Part shown: piece by piece, positions 1 through 12,545 of the stretch | Layout: each line of letters starts with the position of its first letter | Numbering within the stretch: position 1 is the stretch's first letter | Source of the DNA: Edolisoma coerulescens | Lineage: Eukaryota > Chordata > Aves > Passeriformes > Campephagidae | Assembly (NCBI GenBank): GCA_013397115.1 | Contig: VWZW01004687.1 | Location: 321,267 to 385,266 of the forward strand | Direction of reading: 5' to 3' | DNA: 64,000 nt | Notes under the pieces: model-generated | Told to the model about the DNA's origin: nothing | What the model saw: only the letters and a program-made list of their open reading frames with translations | Databases searched by the model: none | Position numbers and translations under genes: made by a program

Positions 1-820
1 TCAGTGGGCATGTTTCATCTCACCGCTCCTTCCACTCAGTTAAAGGGAGCTTTGTGTACCTGCCTACAGACGGGAGCTGCAGCTCTGTGACGCAGGAAAC
101 CATTGCCTTCCCCTCAGGCCTAAAAGGGAAGACTATAGCTACTGCCTACATATATAAAATATAATATAGACCATTTATAAACACAGAATTCTTCAAACGC
201 CTTCCCTTAGGCTACCACTTTTAAATTTAAACACAAAGAGAGCAAGGGAAATGTCAGATTCAGGTGAAAACTGAGAATAGATTTATTTTTTTAATTTAGT
301 CTATAGAGTGAACCCGTCTTGTTATATTAGTCTGCAACACCATGAAGGATTGTTTGTTGCTTAAAAAATTAAATCATTCCTTAAAAACAAGTGCAAGATG
401 AATCAGAAGCCCAGGAAAGCATTTACCTTTGGTTTCACCCTCAGCTCGGGGGCAGTCCCACTGCAGGCAATGGCAGTGTTTGAGTTCTCGGTGTCCTGCC
501 CATGCTTTGATGTACCTTGGTCTTGGGCCTCAATGATCCATGAAAGAAGCCAGACTTTCCCCTTTTGAGTGACTGTGTTCTTCATGCCTGCACACACCAA
601 AAGCCAAGTCATTCAGATCGCCCAGAGTTCCCAAAATGTTTATTGAAATGCCACTTGTTTACAGTCAGTGGGCTGTTCAGCTAGTGAATCAAAGCATCTC
701 AAAGCAGATATTTAACAGGTTTGGTTGATTTTAACAGTTTTTATAGATTTCTTCTGAGTTATTTAACTCAAAGCAAATATTTACAGAAAGGGAGAGCAAA
801 GTCTGACTACACCATTTGGA
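1..820. other. non-coding unique sequence
   Basis: No gene or repeat is recognised. The first 130 bases are moderately GC-rich with two or three CpG sites; the rest is AT-rich. The one open frame (69 codons, minus strand, 403-612) resembles no known protein and is short enough to be chance. The block ends where CR1-like sequence begins. Confidence 0.6.
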
Positions 821-1165
821 GGGGGGCATTATTGGATTTTTGCTGTCTACTGCTACCTTGGAGGAGGCTGTAGCAAGGTCTCAGTCTCTTCTCCCAAGTG
901 GTAAGCGATAGGATTAGAGGAAATGGCCTCAAACTGCACCAGGGGACATTTAAATTGGATATTAGGAAAAATTTCTTCACCTAAAGGGTTGACAAGCATT
1001 GGAACAGGCCACCCAGGGAAGTGGTTGAGTCACTGTCCCTGGAAGTATTTAAAAGACGTGTAGATGTGACACTTAGGGACATGGTTTAGTGGTGGACTTA
1101 GTGGCAGTGCTGGGTTGACAGTTTGAGTCTGTGATATTTGAGGTCTTTTTCAAAGTAAACTATTT
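821..1165 (+). repeat. CR1 LINE 3' fragment
   Basis: CR1 is the main non-LTR retrotransposon of birds; its copies are usually cut off at the 5' end. This copy reads in sense from the last part of the ORF2 region (the GGAGGGGGGCATTATTGG block near 822) through TCTCTTCTCCCAAG, the ATTAGGAAAAATTTCTTCAC block (about 962-981), GCATTGGAACAGGCC and CACTGTCCCTGGAAGTATTT. It ends in the 3' UTR words ACATGGTTTAGTGGTGGACT and GAGGTCTTTTTCAAAGTAAAC. The block order matches a CR1 3' end with the 'TTAGTGGTGGACTT' UTR. The ATTCTATGATTCT tail is worn away, and stops and indels break the reading frame, so the copy is old and inactive. The family is assigned from memory of CR1 sequences; the subfamily is not resolved. 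Both ends are approximate. Confidence 0.9.
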
Positions 1166-4100
1166 TATTAGTCTATTGTTTTATGACTTGGTGATCTCCA
1201 GAGTGGTGTCTTCCAATTTCCTCTGTTCTGTGTACCTTTAAAATAAAATCTACAAGAAGCTAAAGCAATGTCGAGAGACTCTCTCAAGGAATTGCTCAGA
1301 CTGTGCTTGCTCTACTGGGAGGTCTCCTTGATGCAGCAGCAGCTCCCTGGAATCAACCCACCATCACAGAGCACTAGCGCATCAGTGAGGATCTGCGTAG
1401 CCACAGTGGCTGAGCAAAAGGGGGTGCTGACCTAAGTCTGCTCAAGCACTCCTTCAAACCAGTTCCAAGGATAGCAGAATCCACTGGAAGCTGGTGCACT
1501 TGCTTTATTTTCCTATCACATTAATAAATCTGTAGTTAACCTATTGATGACCTAGGGTTCAATACATTAAAATAATCACAATTTGATGAACAAACTCCTA
1601 AAAAGGTGTTTTCAGCAAGAATATGTGTTTGGAAAATAACACAAATCATACAGTTAGGTCAAATCAATTTACTTTTCTGGGACTGTTTGGCAGTAGTTTG
1701 AGTGGAGGTCTCTTATAGCTGTGCTTTTTTGTATCCAACAGTGTTTTGATGATATCTCACCTTCAGATTAGGAATGCTTACAGGTATTTGCCAATTAATT
1801 TTTTTCTTGATAATTTCTCAATGCTAAAAGTTAACCTTGCTAGCTCTTCTCTACAGTGAAGAATTTTCTTGTGATACCTAAAGGTAGCACATTAATGACT
1901 ACTGACACAATCTGAATCCTGAAACACAGTCTCTGCAGAGATTCACATGGCTTCAGGCTTTTATTTTCCAATCTGAAGAAATTATTTCATGGTTCCTAAT
2001 CTCAGCCCCCCCAGGCTATAGTGATATATCTGTGGGTTACCCACAAGACGTAAGAATTCGCCCAGATGGGTGAATTTAAATTAAACCATCAGTGATGGTC
2101 AGTGTCTCCCCGATCTTTGACCTCGCTGCTGGCCAGAGCTGCATGGTCGGCAGTGCCTGGGTGAGATTCCCAGGATGCATCCCCACCCTGACCACATGCT
2201 GCCTCTTGCCTTCCCACAGCATGACCTGTGTCTCCTACCCTTCCTGGGGCAGCAGATGTGGTGAGCCATCACTGCTTCTTGCCAGGAAAACAAAAGGCAG
2301 TGCCTGCCTGGCTCAGACTGCCTAGAATGGGCACAGTTCTTTCTGTTGAGGACTTTTCAGGAGAATTATTCTGGGTCTCTGTTACAAAAATAAAAATAAA
2401 ACCCTGACCCTGCTCCCCTTCACCTCCACCGAGTAGCACTACTAACAAGCATTTTTTTACTTGAAAGCCATGAGCTTGTCTTCCTGACTACCTGTCAGAA
2501 TGCCCTGTCTCTTGCAAAATGTATTCACGGGCCGAAAATGTAAACTCGGGACGAATGTATCCACTTTTAGAGTCGTGTCTATATTCAGAAGACATAACTC
2601 AGTTTTAAGGTGTTATTACCTGAAAACATACAGTTGCATTGATGAGATGTAGATCTTCCTCAGGAATAAGGCACACTTTGGATTGGTTAGTACCTTCTTT
2701 CCTAAAACTCCTTCTGATAACTGGAAACACTCTGAGAAATTTAAAACAACCTTTTTCATGTACAAAAATTATTAAGTGGCCAAAAGAGGTATCTCTCTTT
2801 TCTCCTTCAGAGATGAACTTGCCTTGCAGAGCTGGACAGGGAAAAGTCCTCTTGCCCCACTGATCATCTGGCACAACCCTGTGCATGAGATGCCACACAA
2901 TTGTCTGGGGCAGTTTATGGAATGGCAGGGTGGGTAGCAAGATGTAAGTGTCGTCCAAAATCAGTGAAACTTTGACTAGTCCATAAGTCTACACAAAAAG
3001 GCATCTACCTTCTGTTTCTTACCATAAACTGTTATGAATGCACAGCCCACTGACTGAAGACATTCCAGTGACACTCAAGAAAAGTTTATTAATTTAGTTA
3101 AAATACAGATCAGGAAAAGACTTGTGCTACAGTCTTAAATTGCATGTTGATTTTTATTATTTTTTCCTGGCCACTTCAGTTTTCTTTAGGAATTTTATCT
3201 GTATCAAAGAGAAAACAGGTCAGATAATAGCAAAATATCTTTCTAAATGAGTTGTAGAAATAATTACATACCATAGGCTTTTTCCCTCCCTCTGCCTGGA
3301 AATGCAGAACTTTTTCATTGGCTTCTTTTGATGTCATATTCCTGTCACCATTCTGAGGCGTATCAATAGTGTGATTTTTCACACTATTCTTTCCTATGTA
3401 AAAGCCTGGGAATGGTAGAACCTTAATATAGATTGTATTGCATTAGAATAATTGCTGGGGAATATAGGACAGTATTGACACAAACACTTCCTACCTACTC
3501 AAGGAATGGAAAATCAGCAAGAGACAAACAGCTACTGTTGTCCAAGTGATAACATTCCAAATTATGAGGTGATCCCAAAAAGAAGCATTGTTTTCTCAGG
3601 AAAATTCTGCTTTAAACGGTAAAAGCTAGGAATCTGACAAGGAAAATAAAATATATATTGGCAAATGGTCATGAAATGTGTGCAAGTATGTACTGGCTTT
3701 GCTCTGCAAAGTTTCCAGGTACCTGATGCTTTAAGTGATCATTCTTGGAATGTATTATTAAATTATAAATATGTATTTAGCAAACAGAATAAGTATTTGA
3801 GAGTTTCAGTCAAGTGTAAGGAAATACCTAAGAGAGCATAGCCAAAAGGAAAGTACTTGCCTATTTTACAGTAATGGATGTGTGTGGGATTCAAAATATA
3901 GCATAGAGGTAACATGATATCATGCAGTGTATGGCTAGCAAAACCATAGACATGCACTGCTACTGACATGCCTGAGAATATATTTAGCAGAGCTCTAGAA
4001 CATTAAATAAATAAAATTTTGTATCTTAGGTCAAAGGACCAATTCAATTTCCATTCTGAGAATGTACAAAATAGAAAAGTATAATCTCTGTCTAAACAAT

Positions 4101-6000
4101 AATTAATTTTACTGAGTTTTTTTCTCTTGTAGAATATTGCAATTGGAAAAAATATTTTTTACCATTTCATTTTCATGTTTGAAAATGGTTATCTCCCTAT
4201 GCAAAGGTCCTTTGCTCAAAAAATGGATTACAAAGGGGAAAGTTCAGATTAATGGTATAAAGAATGAGCACAATAAAATACAGCTCTCCCTAACTGAAGA
4301 TTTACTTTTGTCTTGGGTAAATTTTGAAAAAAGTAATGAAAGAGTTAGGAACAGAAGGAAAGGTGCTTTCTGTACAATTTAATCTAGTCTTCCATTCAGT
4401 GCAGAATTAGGTTTCTTCAGTGCTTGGAATTGAAAGGTAATATTTCATTCAGATAAGGAAAAAAACCCTGATAAGGATCTGGATCTGATACAGGATTGTG
4501 ACTTTTACTAAGGGAGGAGCATGACAGTTGAAATTTTAGTGAAATAATTAGGAATTTCATATTACAGTATTTGAGGCATGTTCCATGAATTTGGAAGAAT
4601 TTAATAAAAGGTTTGTAAAAGCAAAGGACATTTTTCACATCTTGAACTGAAAAGAAAACATGCTGGCATGAGACGAGCTTTGAGACTGATAATTTGGCAG
4701 AAAAACATAATTTTTAAGAAACTTCAAAAAACAATGTCAGGGCAGTCCAGATGGAGGAATTTTTGTGATAGAAACCATCAAGTCAGGAGAGCTTTTTCTT
4801 ATTGTATTGTGGGGTGTCCTTGCAACTTCTGGGAGAGGTGGTAGATTTCTGACTTCTGAGAAATATAACACTGCTGATTTTAGCTATTCCATCTCACTGC
4901 CTCCAACTCCTTTTTTTTTTTTTTCCTAAAAGATTGTCTGTGATTCAGCCCGCTGAAGGGTAAAAACAAAGAAAAGGCTTTCTTATGATGAGGAAGCCAT
5001 TGTGGATGCACTCCAGCCACTATCCCCATCCAATGAATGTGCCTTTCCTCACCACAGGAGAGGAAGGCCAATTTTTATGGCCCTATTAAACACCTTCCCT
5101 CTGGCCAGGAACTCTCTTCAGTGGCAGGAGAGGAGGAAAACTCCAACAAGAATCTCATTGGCAAGAGGTGGTGTCTGGCCCCCCCCTCTTCCCTTGTGGA
5201 AAAAGCCATACGTAGGATGCCTTAATTTTGCTGGGAAGCTAAAGGAAAACAGTTCAATTAGCAACAGGTTGCCTCAGTCATACATGCTTGTGCCCTCATC
5301 CTTTCTTTCCCAGCTACCTGAAAACAAGTGTTCTCCTGTACTGTCTATTCTTTCCTATCCCAGTGAAATGAGGGAACTGCAATGCTAGAATTATTTTGAA
5401 TTTAGGATTTATAAAGGCAAAACTGAAAACATAAGTTTTATTAACAGCTGACACGTGTGGAATATATCCCCTCTGTGTTACAGTAATTAAGTACCTTATT
5501 AGCCAGAGCAATAATGCATCCCCAAACCTCAGCACTTTTCTCTGGTGGTCCTGTGAACTGATTACTCCTGAGCCACTGTCAAGTAAGAGATTTTGATCAG
5601 ATTACCTGAAAGGATGCCAGGAAACATGACAAATGAAGGTAATTAGTCACTGTCCTTACAGGTCTGCCTGGCCTGTAAAGGTGAGACAGTCTGCTCTTCC
5701 TGCAGACAGGAAATCACGGGGTATCCAGCCCCATTGAAAGGGGGCTCTGAATGCATCACCTCCAAAATTAAAATCATCAGGACAACACTGAGAAAGAAAG
5801 AGGGAGAAATAAAGAGAACTTTTTTAATGTCTTGATTTTTCCCTTACTTACAAAAGCAGCCACAAACACATTTTCAACACAGTCAATTTAGGTATTTTTT
5901 CTAAATAATACCTACTGATGACTGATTTTTCTGTACAGCATGAACAGAGGCAGCCGAAGCTGGAACTAGACCTGTCCCGTTGGCTCAGACTGAGGACTAC
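1166..6000. other. non-coding unique sequence
   Basis: No gene is recognised. The stretch is AT-rich, with a GC-richer patch at about 2090-2330, an (AAAAAT)n run at 2386-2402 and a T14 run at 4911-4924. The patch contains an acceptor-like site (CTTGCCTTCCCACAG, ending near 2219) and a donor-like TGTG/GTGAGC near 2260, bounding only about 41 bases. A second acceptor-like tract ends at about 4131. The longest open frames (117 codons minus at 2605-2958; 128 codons plus at 5002-5388) have no recognisable domains, and shadow frames lie on other strands at the same places. I see nothing that proves transcription. Confidence 0.5.
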
Positions 6001-9000
6001 CTCCACCCTCCTTCAGAGCTCAGGGCTGCCAGAGTGAGCCATAGCTATATTATTACAAAGGGACTTACAAAGCCACTGCTGATCTGAGACACATATCCCC
6101 GCAGTAATAAGCTCAGACATTTCCCGTAGATCAGGTTACAAGTGAGAATTGTACATGCATTTCTATATATTTAGATTCCTACTAACTAGGAGGTGAGTGT
6201 AAGCAGTAACCACTCTGCGGGGCCAGCTGTCCCTTTATGGTTATCAAGCCATAAAGTTCTCACATGAGAAAAGGTGTCAGTATACCTAAAGACAGCAAAT
6301 CATGCAGAGGTGTTGAAGAAGGTGAAGATTTACTGCAGACATGTGCAACTGGGCATTAACTTGGCTGGAAGTCGTTGATGCCGTTGAAGGAGGAAGGATT
6401 TGTTTTTCTCACTGGCTGTGGCATTTTACACATTTTCTGATGCACTTTTTCAAAGCAGAAAGCCCTATGTAAATCTTCGTAAAAACATTGTAAATATGAT
6501 TATTGTGTCTTGGAGGTGCAGGAGGCTTGCCGAGAGGAGTGCTGCCTGCTGGCAAAACCATGCTAATGGGATGGTGGGGTGGGGGCAAGAGGAGGTGAAG
6601 AGTTTGTCCGGGGACAGCCATGGTCACACAAAGAGCCTGCAGAGCAGAGCAGGTGCTGGTTTTCAGTCCCATTGCAGATGAATCATGGTTGCAAAGTGGC
6701 AGCAATGCTCCTTCAGGCCTCTGAAGGGTGCAGATATAAGCACAACCTTCCGAACCTTTTTTAGCATCAGAAACCTCTCTGTATCCTAAGTGAGGAGCCT
6801 GGGATACCATTATGAGAAAAAATGAAGAAATTTATGTGTGAAGGGGCTGTGAGAGTCCAGATTTGAGATTTATAAATTATATATGCAGATACAGCAAAGA
6901 AGCAGGGCCAAATGTTGCTCTGTTAGTAGTAGTGTAAATCCTTATGGACTCCCTGGAAGTCAGTGAATCTTGTTCCAGATTTGTGCAGGCTTGTCCCACT
7001 ATGTTTGTTAATATACTTAATTAAATCTCATTCTAATTTGAGTAACAGACTGTGCTGGAAAACTATAATCAAAGCTAGCCACAAAGCTATAGAAATGCAG
7101 ATACTAGACACAGAATAAGTACAAATTGGTATTTTATTTTGTGGGAAATGTGCTAAAAAGACAAAGATTTTAGCCAATATATTTGCTCCAAAGAATGTGG
7201 CATTTTGCTGAAAAGAAAAATACTTATTAGGAAATATTGTAATTCATGATGTTTAAATAGCATTTTTTCTGAACAAATTGGAGACAATATATTTGTTTTG
7301 AAATAAAGGGTTGAATTCCAGCATCCTGATGTTACCTAAAACAAGGTCTTGTTATAAATTTGAGATATGATAGTTGTACTTAGGAGCATATCAGCCTTCT
7401 GATAAAAATGTCCACCTTCTTGGTGGACAAAACAACCAAGAGCCCAAATTGTTCAGCACTTTTCATAGCATTAAATACTTTAGCTATTCTTACTTTTGGT
7501 CCAATAATAAAAAATAATGAGGTATCACCTAATGAACCTGTTGTAGTAACAAAATTCTCTCTCTGACATGAACCAGAGAACTATATTGCAATTCACACAC
7601 AAATGAAATTGTTAACAAAACTCACAAAAAGAAACCCCAAGTATTTATTCCTGGAGAGATTTCTGTGGGAGATGTATTTTCTACTGCTGATAAAATTTGT
7701 GCTTTACAAAATCAAGATCACTGGAAGCCCTCATAGTCTGGTCTTGGTGTGCTCAAACTCAGAGTAAGCTGCATGTGTGTTACAGGAAAAATAGAGTATT
7801 GGAGCAAAATTTATGTTACTTATTTCTGTACGTATTAGAGCATTTATCCCTGTAGGTCTGAAATTCCTCTCACAAAAGATGGTACAGAGTATATTTAATT
7901 AAAAAAATAAAAATCCACGATGCCCACTGCATTTTTGTCTCAATAGTTTTAGGTGAAAAATAACATCCCTGACACATTTTTTTGCATTTCTCAAATGCCA
8001 CCTATTTTATTAAACCCTTTATGTAAAACCACATCAGTGTTACTGAGGGAAAATTATACCACCACCAATTTAGATACAGTCAAATCAAAACCATTTTCAC
8101 AAATGACTGGCAGATTTTTGCATTTGGTTTACATGGTTGGGCATGTTTGTTTCCATTACTCAGTTGTTTCTAATGAGCACATTTGTTTAGACTATGAGGA
8201 ACTGAAAATAATTGTAAATATTCTCTGGTTACTGAAAGGAGAACTCAAATACTTATCAGAATACATTGATATATATAATAAGCATAAGAAACTGGGTTTT
8301 GGTTTTTTTTATGGAAAGGCTCCAAGATATAGGAATTTCATATGTTTTTCCTAAACCAGACCCCCCAGGGCTTTTCAGCAAATACCTAATTGAAGGGAAT
8401 TAGCTGGAAAAAGGAAACAGCTAGAAAATCTGGGAGCAACTCTGATCCACCATTCCAGTTTCTACCTCAACATGGACACAGGCATTCATAGGTTATTTCC
8501 TAGGTTATTCATGGGTTATTATAGGTTTGTATTTATAAAATATACCTGAGTCTACTAAGTTTCACCAGGATTTTCCAGCAGTTCCAAAGGTATTGCCTTT
8601 GTCCCATTCTCTCTTCTCACAGTGAATGTTGCTTCATGAGTCTGAAACTAATTTATTTGCCACAATAAAATTATCACACACACGAAGTCTGTCAGTTTCC
8701 AAGTTTGGAAATCCTTACTCAGATCTAATTAGGCAAAAGCTTGGGTCTAGTTAGAAAAAAATATTATATATTCCCAATTCACCTACAGTACTTCACACAG
8801 AACACAATTATATTCTCCAGTGGAAACAAATTTTAGTCTTCCACCACAAATAAGAGAACCCACTGTGTGAAAGGTAATCTGTTGAAATGAAGCGCTCTTC
8901 AACTTACTTGAGTTCTAAACTAACACAAATATTCCTAATATTAGATTTTATGTAAGAAGTAAAACTTCTAAACTGTTTAACTAAGAGCATATGCCTGAGA

Positions 9001-11368
9001 ATTCTTGTGGTTATACACCATATTTCTGATGCTTGTCCTTTACATCAGGCTTCCCATTAATTTCTTTGGAACAAGGATTTCCCTCATAGTACTCTTTATG
9101 ATACTAAACAGTTTCACTAAGTTCACTTCCCAGTTTTTCATCTATGTCACATTCATTCATAACAAATGTAATAAAAAACTCAAGTCTCAATTTTTGCTAA
9201 TATTTATGTGCTATGCCCATAAAAAGTAATTGAACTGCTCATGTGAGTAAAAATTTGGCCTCCAGTATCTGATTTTTATCAGATATGCAGAAGACAGTCT
9301 CAACATTTCATCACTCTTGTAATTTAATAAAAATTTCTATGTGCTGAAGAGAAAAGGCTGAATACAAGAGATTCCTCTGCCAGGCTGGTAAAAGCTTAGA
9401 GCAAGTGTATGGATTTAGACTGAAGAAACACACAGGCACTTGTGCCATGCTTCAGTTCATCTGGCATGTGCAAGGAACCATAATTACAAACACAGGAATG
9501 TCTGACATGTACTTGCCCACATAGCACTGTTGTATCTCTGCCAGAAGAGGCAGTAAATATATCACTGGAAAGTTACCGTAGAGATAATGTGAAAACAATT
9601 ATCATGGGTAATTTCAGGCACTTCTGCAGGGTAGTCATGTTTGCTGGGCCATACAAACTCATTTTCCCCAAATTCAAATGAATTTGAACATGATAGGTTT
9701 GAGAGTTTAGCTTAAACAACAGTATTAACCCATTTTTCAATTGTCAAGAAGTGATTAAAAGAAGAGAGGGATGAAGAAGAACAGAGGGGATAGTAAAGAT
9801 TGTTAATCATAAAAATGCTATAAATTAGGCTGAAAGTCAGCTTCAGGTGACTGAAAACTGTTTTCAGTGGAGCTCAGCTATACCAGAAAAATAATGATCT
9901 GGTGAGCCATTGCACTGCTAAATAATCACTAGAGAAGTAGAGCTCACCAATTCGTGTGAGCTCACCTGTGTTTTCCTGAAGACTAGAAGAATGCCATTCT
10001 ATTGTAAAACCATTACATAGGCTTGCTCTTAGTTAGAAATCCATTTTCTCCAAAGGAGGTGAATTGGCATGAGTAATGAGCAGAACAAGATAGCAAATCT
10101 GGGGGCAGTGGGAGCATGAAAAGTTTGTAAAATTTCTAGCATTTTTGAAGCTATGAAGAAACATATGAAAGTTGTCAAATATAAAACTCCAAGACAATTA
10201 TCTTAATATTCACCTTCACATGCACATAAATTGATATTAAAAACATTCACCACAGTAAATCTAAATGGAAAAGCCACTGAATTGCAGCTGTCTCTCAAAA
10301 TAGATGAACATGTTCCTACACATAAACAGAGCTTTATATTATCACCATCACAGTAACTATCTACAAAAGACACCCTCCCCACAAAAAAAAAAAAAATGGG
10401 GGAGACAGAGAAGTCTTTCTCTTTTCACGAGATAATTAAATACTAAATTACAATTTGCAGTATGCAAAGTTCAGACCTGATTTTTGTAGTATGTGAGATA
10501 TTAGGGAATGGTTGAAAAATATGCATGTCTGTGATTTGTCCAGGTTTTGTGGGTAATAAACAGTCTCTGATAGGAAGCCATATAAGACTATTTATGGCTG
10601 CAGGCAAACTATTCTGTCAGTAGCCTGGCCCAGCTTTCAGCATGTGATTACAAGACCCAAAGAATTTTGTGTAGAAGCCTAAACCTTTATGTGTCTTTTA
10701 CTGTGAGATGTGTGCACTCATAGTGTGATGGGCACAGCTCTGAAATCACCCTGTAGTCAATTCTTTTCCAAATTTATTAAACTGAGATCTAAGCTTTGTC
10801 ATGCTTGTAAGTTTGGTGGATGTTTCTCGGATCCCTACATAGTTCCTGAACAGAGTGAACAGTATACATACAAATCATTTAAATACACAGGGGTTTGAGG
10901 CATTACAGATAGATTGCCAGAGATAAGCAGGTCTGCAAATGAGTCAATTGCTTTTGTGGGCTTTCTACCAAGTGGCCGATGCTGTGTGACAGGCACTTGC
11001 CATGGCAGGGCGGAGTGCACCCAAGGATCTCCAGTTGTGCAGAATCACCTGTCTGGGCAGAGGGAAGGCGTGGGGCTCTGCTGCCCCAAGCAGCTGCGGC
11101 AGAGCAGGGTGGGGGCAAAGGGGAGCTGCCTCCCTCGAAAAGGAGATTCAGGCCACGTGCTCAGCTGGTGCTACCAAAGAGCTGAAATATGGCCCAAAAT
11201 CAGTCTGCTATCCAATATATTTATTATTGTGTTCAAAACATATTGCTGAGCTGGTGGAAGAATACACACTGCTATTCAGATTTTCAAATATTTCAGGATC
11301 TGATGTTGGGCCCAGATTTTTCTGAAGCTCATATTCAGACATCCAAGTTTTTATAAAAGTTCAAAATC
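6001..11368. other. non-coding unique sequence
   Basis: No gene or clear interspersed repeat is recognised. Open frames reach 133 codons (6409-6810 minus; 7953-8354 plus), but their translations are compositionally ordinary and match nothing I know. An A14 run lies at 10383-10396. A GC-richer patch at about 10960-11160 carries several overlapping frames on both strands, which is typical of GC-rich DNA with few stop codons rather than of a gene. The block ends at the tail of the minus-strand CR1. Confidence 0.5.
8488..8528. repeat. short imperfect tandem repeat (GGTTATT)
   Basis: Four imperfect units of about 10-11 bases, built around AGGTTATT or GGGTTATT, run head to tail (ATAGGTTATTTCC, TAGGTTATTC, ATGGGTTATT, ATAGGTTT). 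The array is too short and too diverged to place in a named satellite family. Replication slippage is the simplest origin. Confidence 0.6.
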
Positions 11369-12305
11369 AGAGAATCATAGAATGGTTCAGATTGAAAGGG
11401 ACCTTAAAGATCATTTAGTTTTAACTCCCCTGCCATGGGCAAAGACTGTTTTCACTAGATCTGGTTGCTCAGAGCTGCTTCCAACATGGCCATAAACACT
11501 TCCAGAGGATGGGGCACCCACAGCTCCTCCAGGCAGCCTGTTCCACTGCCTCACCACCCTCACAGTAAAGACTTTCTTCTGAATGTCTAATCTAAACCCA
11601 CACTCTTTTAGTTTGAATCCATTCTCCCTTGTCCTGTCACTACATGTTCTTGCAAAATATCCCTCTCCATCTTTCTTTCAGTCTCCCTTCAGGTACAGAA
11701 AGACCCCAGTTAGGTCACCCCAAAGCCTTCTCTTTTTCAGACTGAACAACCCTGACTCTCTCATAGCCTTTCCTCATAGGAGAGGTGCTCTATCCCTCTA
11801 ATTATCTTGGTGGCCCTCCTCTGGACTTGCTGCAGCAGGCTGATGTCCTTCCTGGGCCGGGGACCCCAGAGCTGGACACAGCACTCCAGGTGGGACCTCG
11901 CCAGAGTAGAGGGCCAGAATCCCCTCCCTCACCCTGTTGGCCATGCTGCTTTGGATGCAGCCCAGGATACATTTGGCTTTCTGGGTTGCCAGTTCACATT
12001 GCCAGCTGATGTCCAGCCTCTCACCCACCAGTACCCTCAAGTCCCTCTCAGCAGAGCTGCTTTCCATCTGTTCATCCCCCAGCCTGAATTGATACCAGGG
12101 CTTGCCCTGACCCAGGTGCAGCACTGTGCACTGGATCTTGTTAAACCCAGTGAATCATGAGATTCTCAGGGGCCCACTTCTCAAGCTTGTCCAGGTCTCT
12201 CTCTGGATGGCTTCAAATGTGACAATTGCACCACTCAGCTTGGTGTCATCTGCAAATTTGCTGAGGCTGAACTCAACATCTTTGTCTGTGTCATTAATGA
12301 AGATA
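11369..12305 (-). repeat. CR1 LINE, ORF2 C-terminal part and 3' UTR, broken
   Basis: Read on the minus strand, this is a 5'-truncated CR1 of about 940 bp. It begins just before the reverse-transcriptase catalytic box: minus-strand codons at 12256-12245 read F-A-D-D, followed by T-K. The CR1 post-catalytic region follows, with RDLDKLEKWAP recoverable only after a one-base frame change near 12198. Next comes the 11798-12124 frame with LHLGQGKPWYQFRLGDEQME and a run close to QKAKCILGCIQSS. A stop near 12155 and another frame break near 11800 show that no intact ORF2 protein can be made. The 3' UTR ends in the tail whose plus-strand form is AGAATCATAGAATGGTTCAG (11371-11390). In intact elements ORF2 encodes endonuclease and reverse transcriptase; the endonuclease and most of the RT domain are absent here. 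This is an inactive copy. Confidence 0.96.
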
Positions 12306-12545
12306 TCACAGAATCACAGAATAAGCTGAGTTGGGAGGGACCCAGAAAGATCATGGAGTCCAAGTCCTGGCCCTGCACAGGACCATCCCCAAGAGTCACA
12401 CCTTGTGTCTGAGAGCATTGTCCAAACACTTCTTGAACTCTGTCAGGCTTGGGGCTGTGACCACTGCCTTGGGGAGCCTGTTCCAGTGCCTAGCCACCAT
12501 CTGGGGGAAGAACCTTTTTATAATATCCAACATAAACGTCCTTGA
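12306..12545 (-). repeat. second CR1 3' fragment, end to end with the first
   Basis: A CR1 tail (plus-strand TCACAGAATCACAGAATAAG) starts directly beside the 5' break of the preceding copy. It runs about 240 bp through the blocks GGGAGGGACCCAGAAAGATC, GGCCCTGCACAGGACCATCC, GAGCATTGTCCAAACACTTC and GGGGAGCCTGTTCCAGTGCC before homology fades near CATAAACGTCC. Its UTR differs from that of the 11369-12305 copy, so the two belong to different CR1 subfamilies and are separate insertions rather than one element. Both lie on the minus strand. It is severely 5'-truncated and codes for nothing. The outer edge (about 12545) is approximate. Confidence 0.92.

Noticed and set aside
2205..2265. Exon-like 41-base segment between acceptor-like and donor-like words
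   Set aside because: Very short, with no flanking exon or conserved reading frame; splice-like words are frequent by chance in 64 kb.
4116..4320. Acceptor-like tract followed by an open frame and a GTAAAT word
   Set aside because: The peptide is unrecognised and lysine-rich, and the donor is weak; not enough to call an exon.
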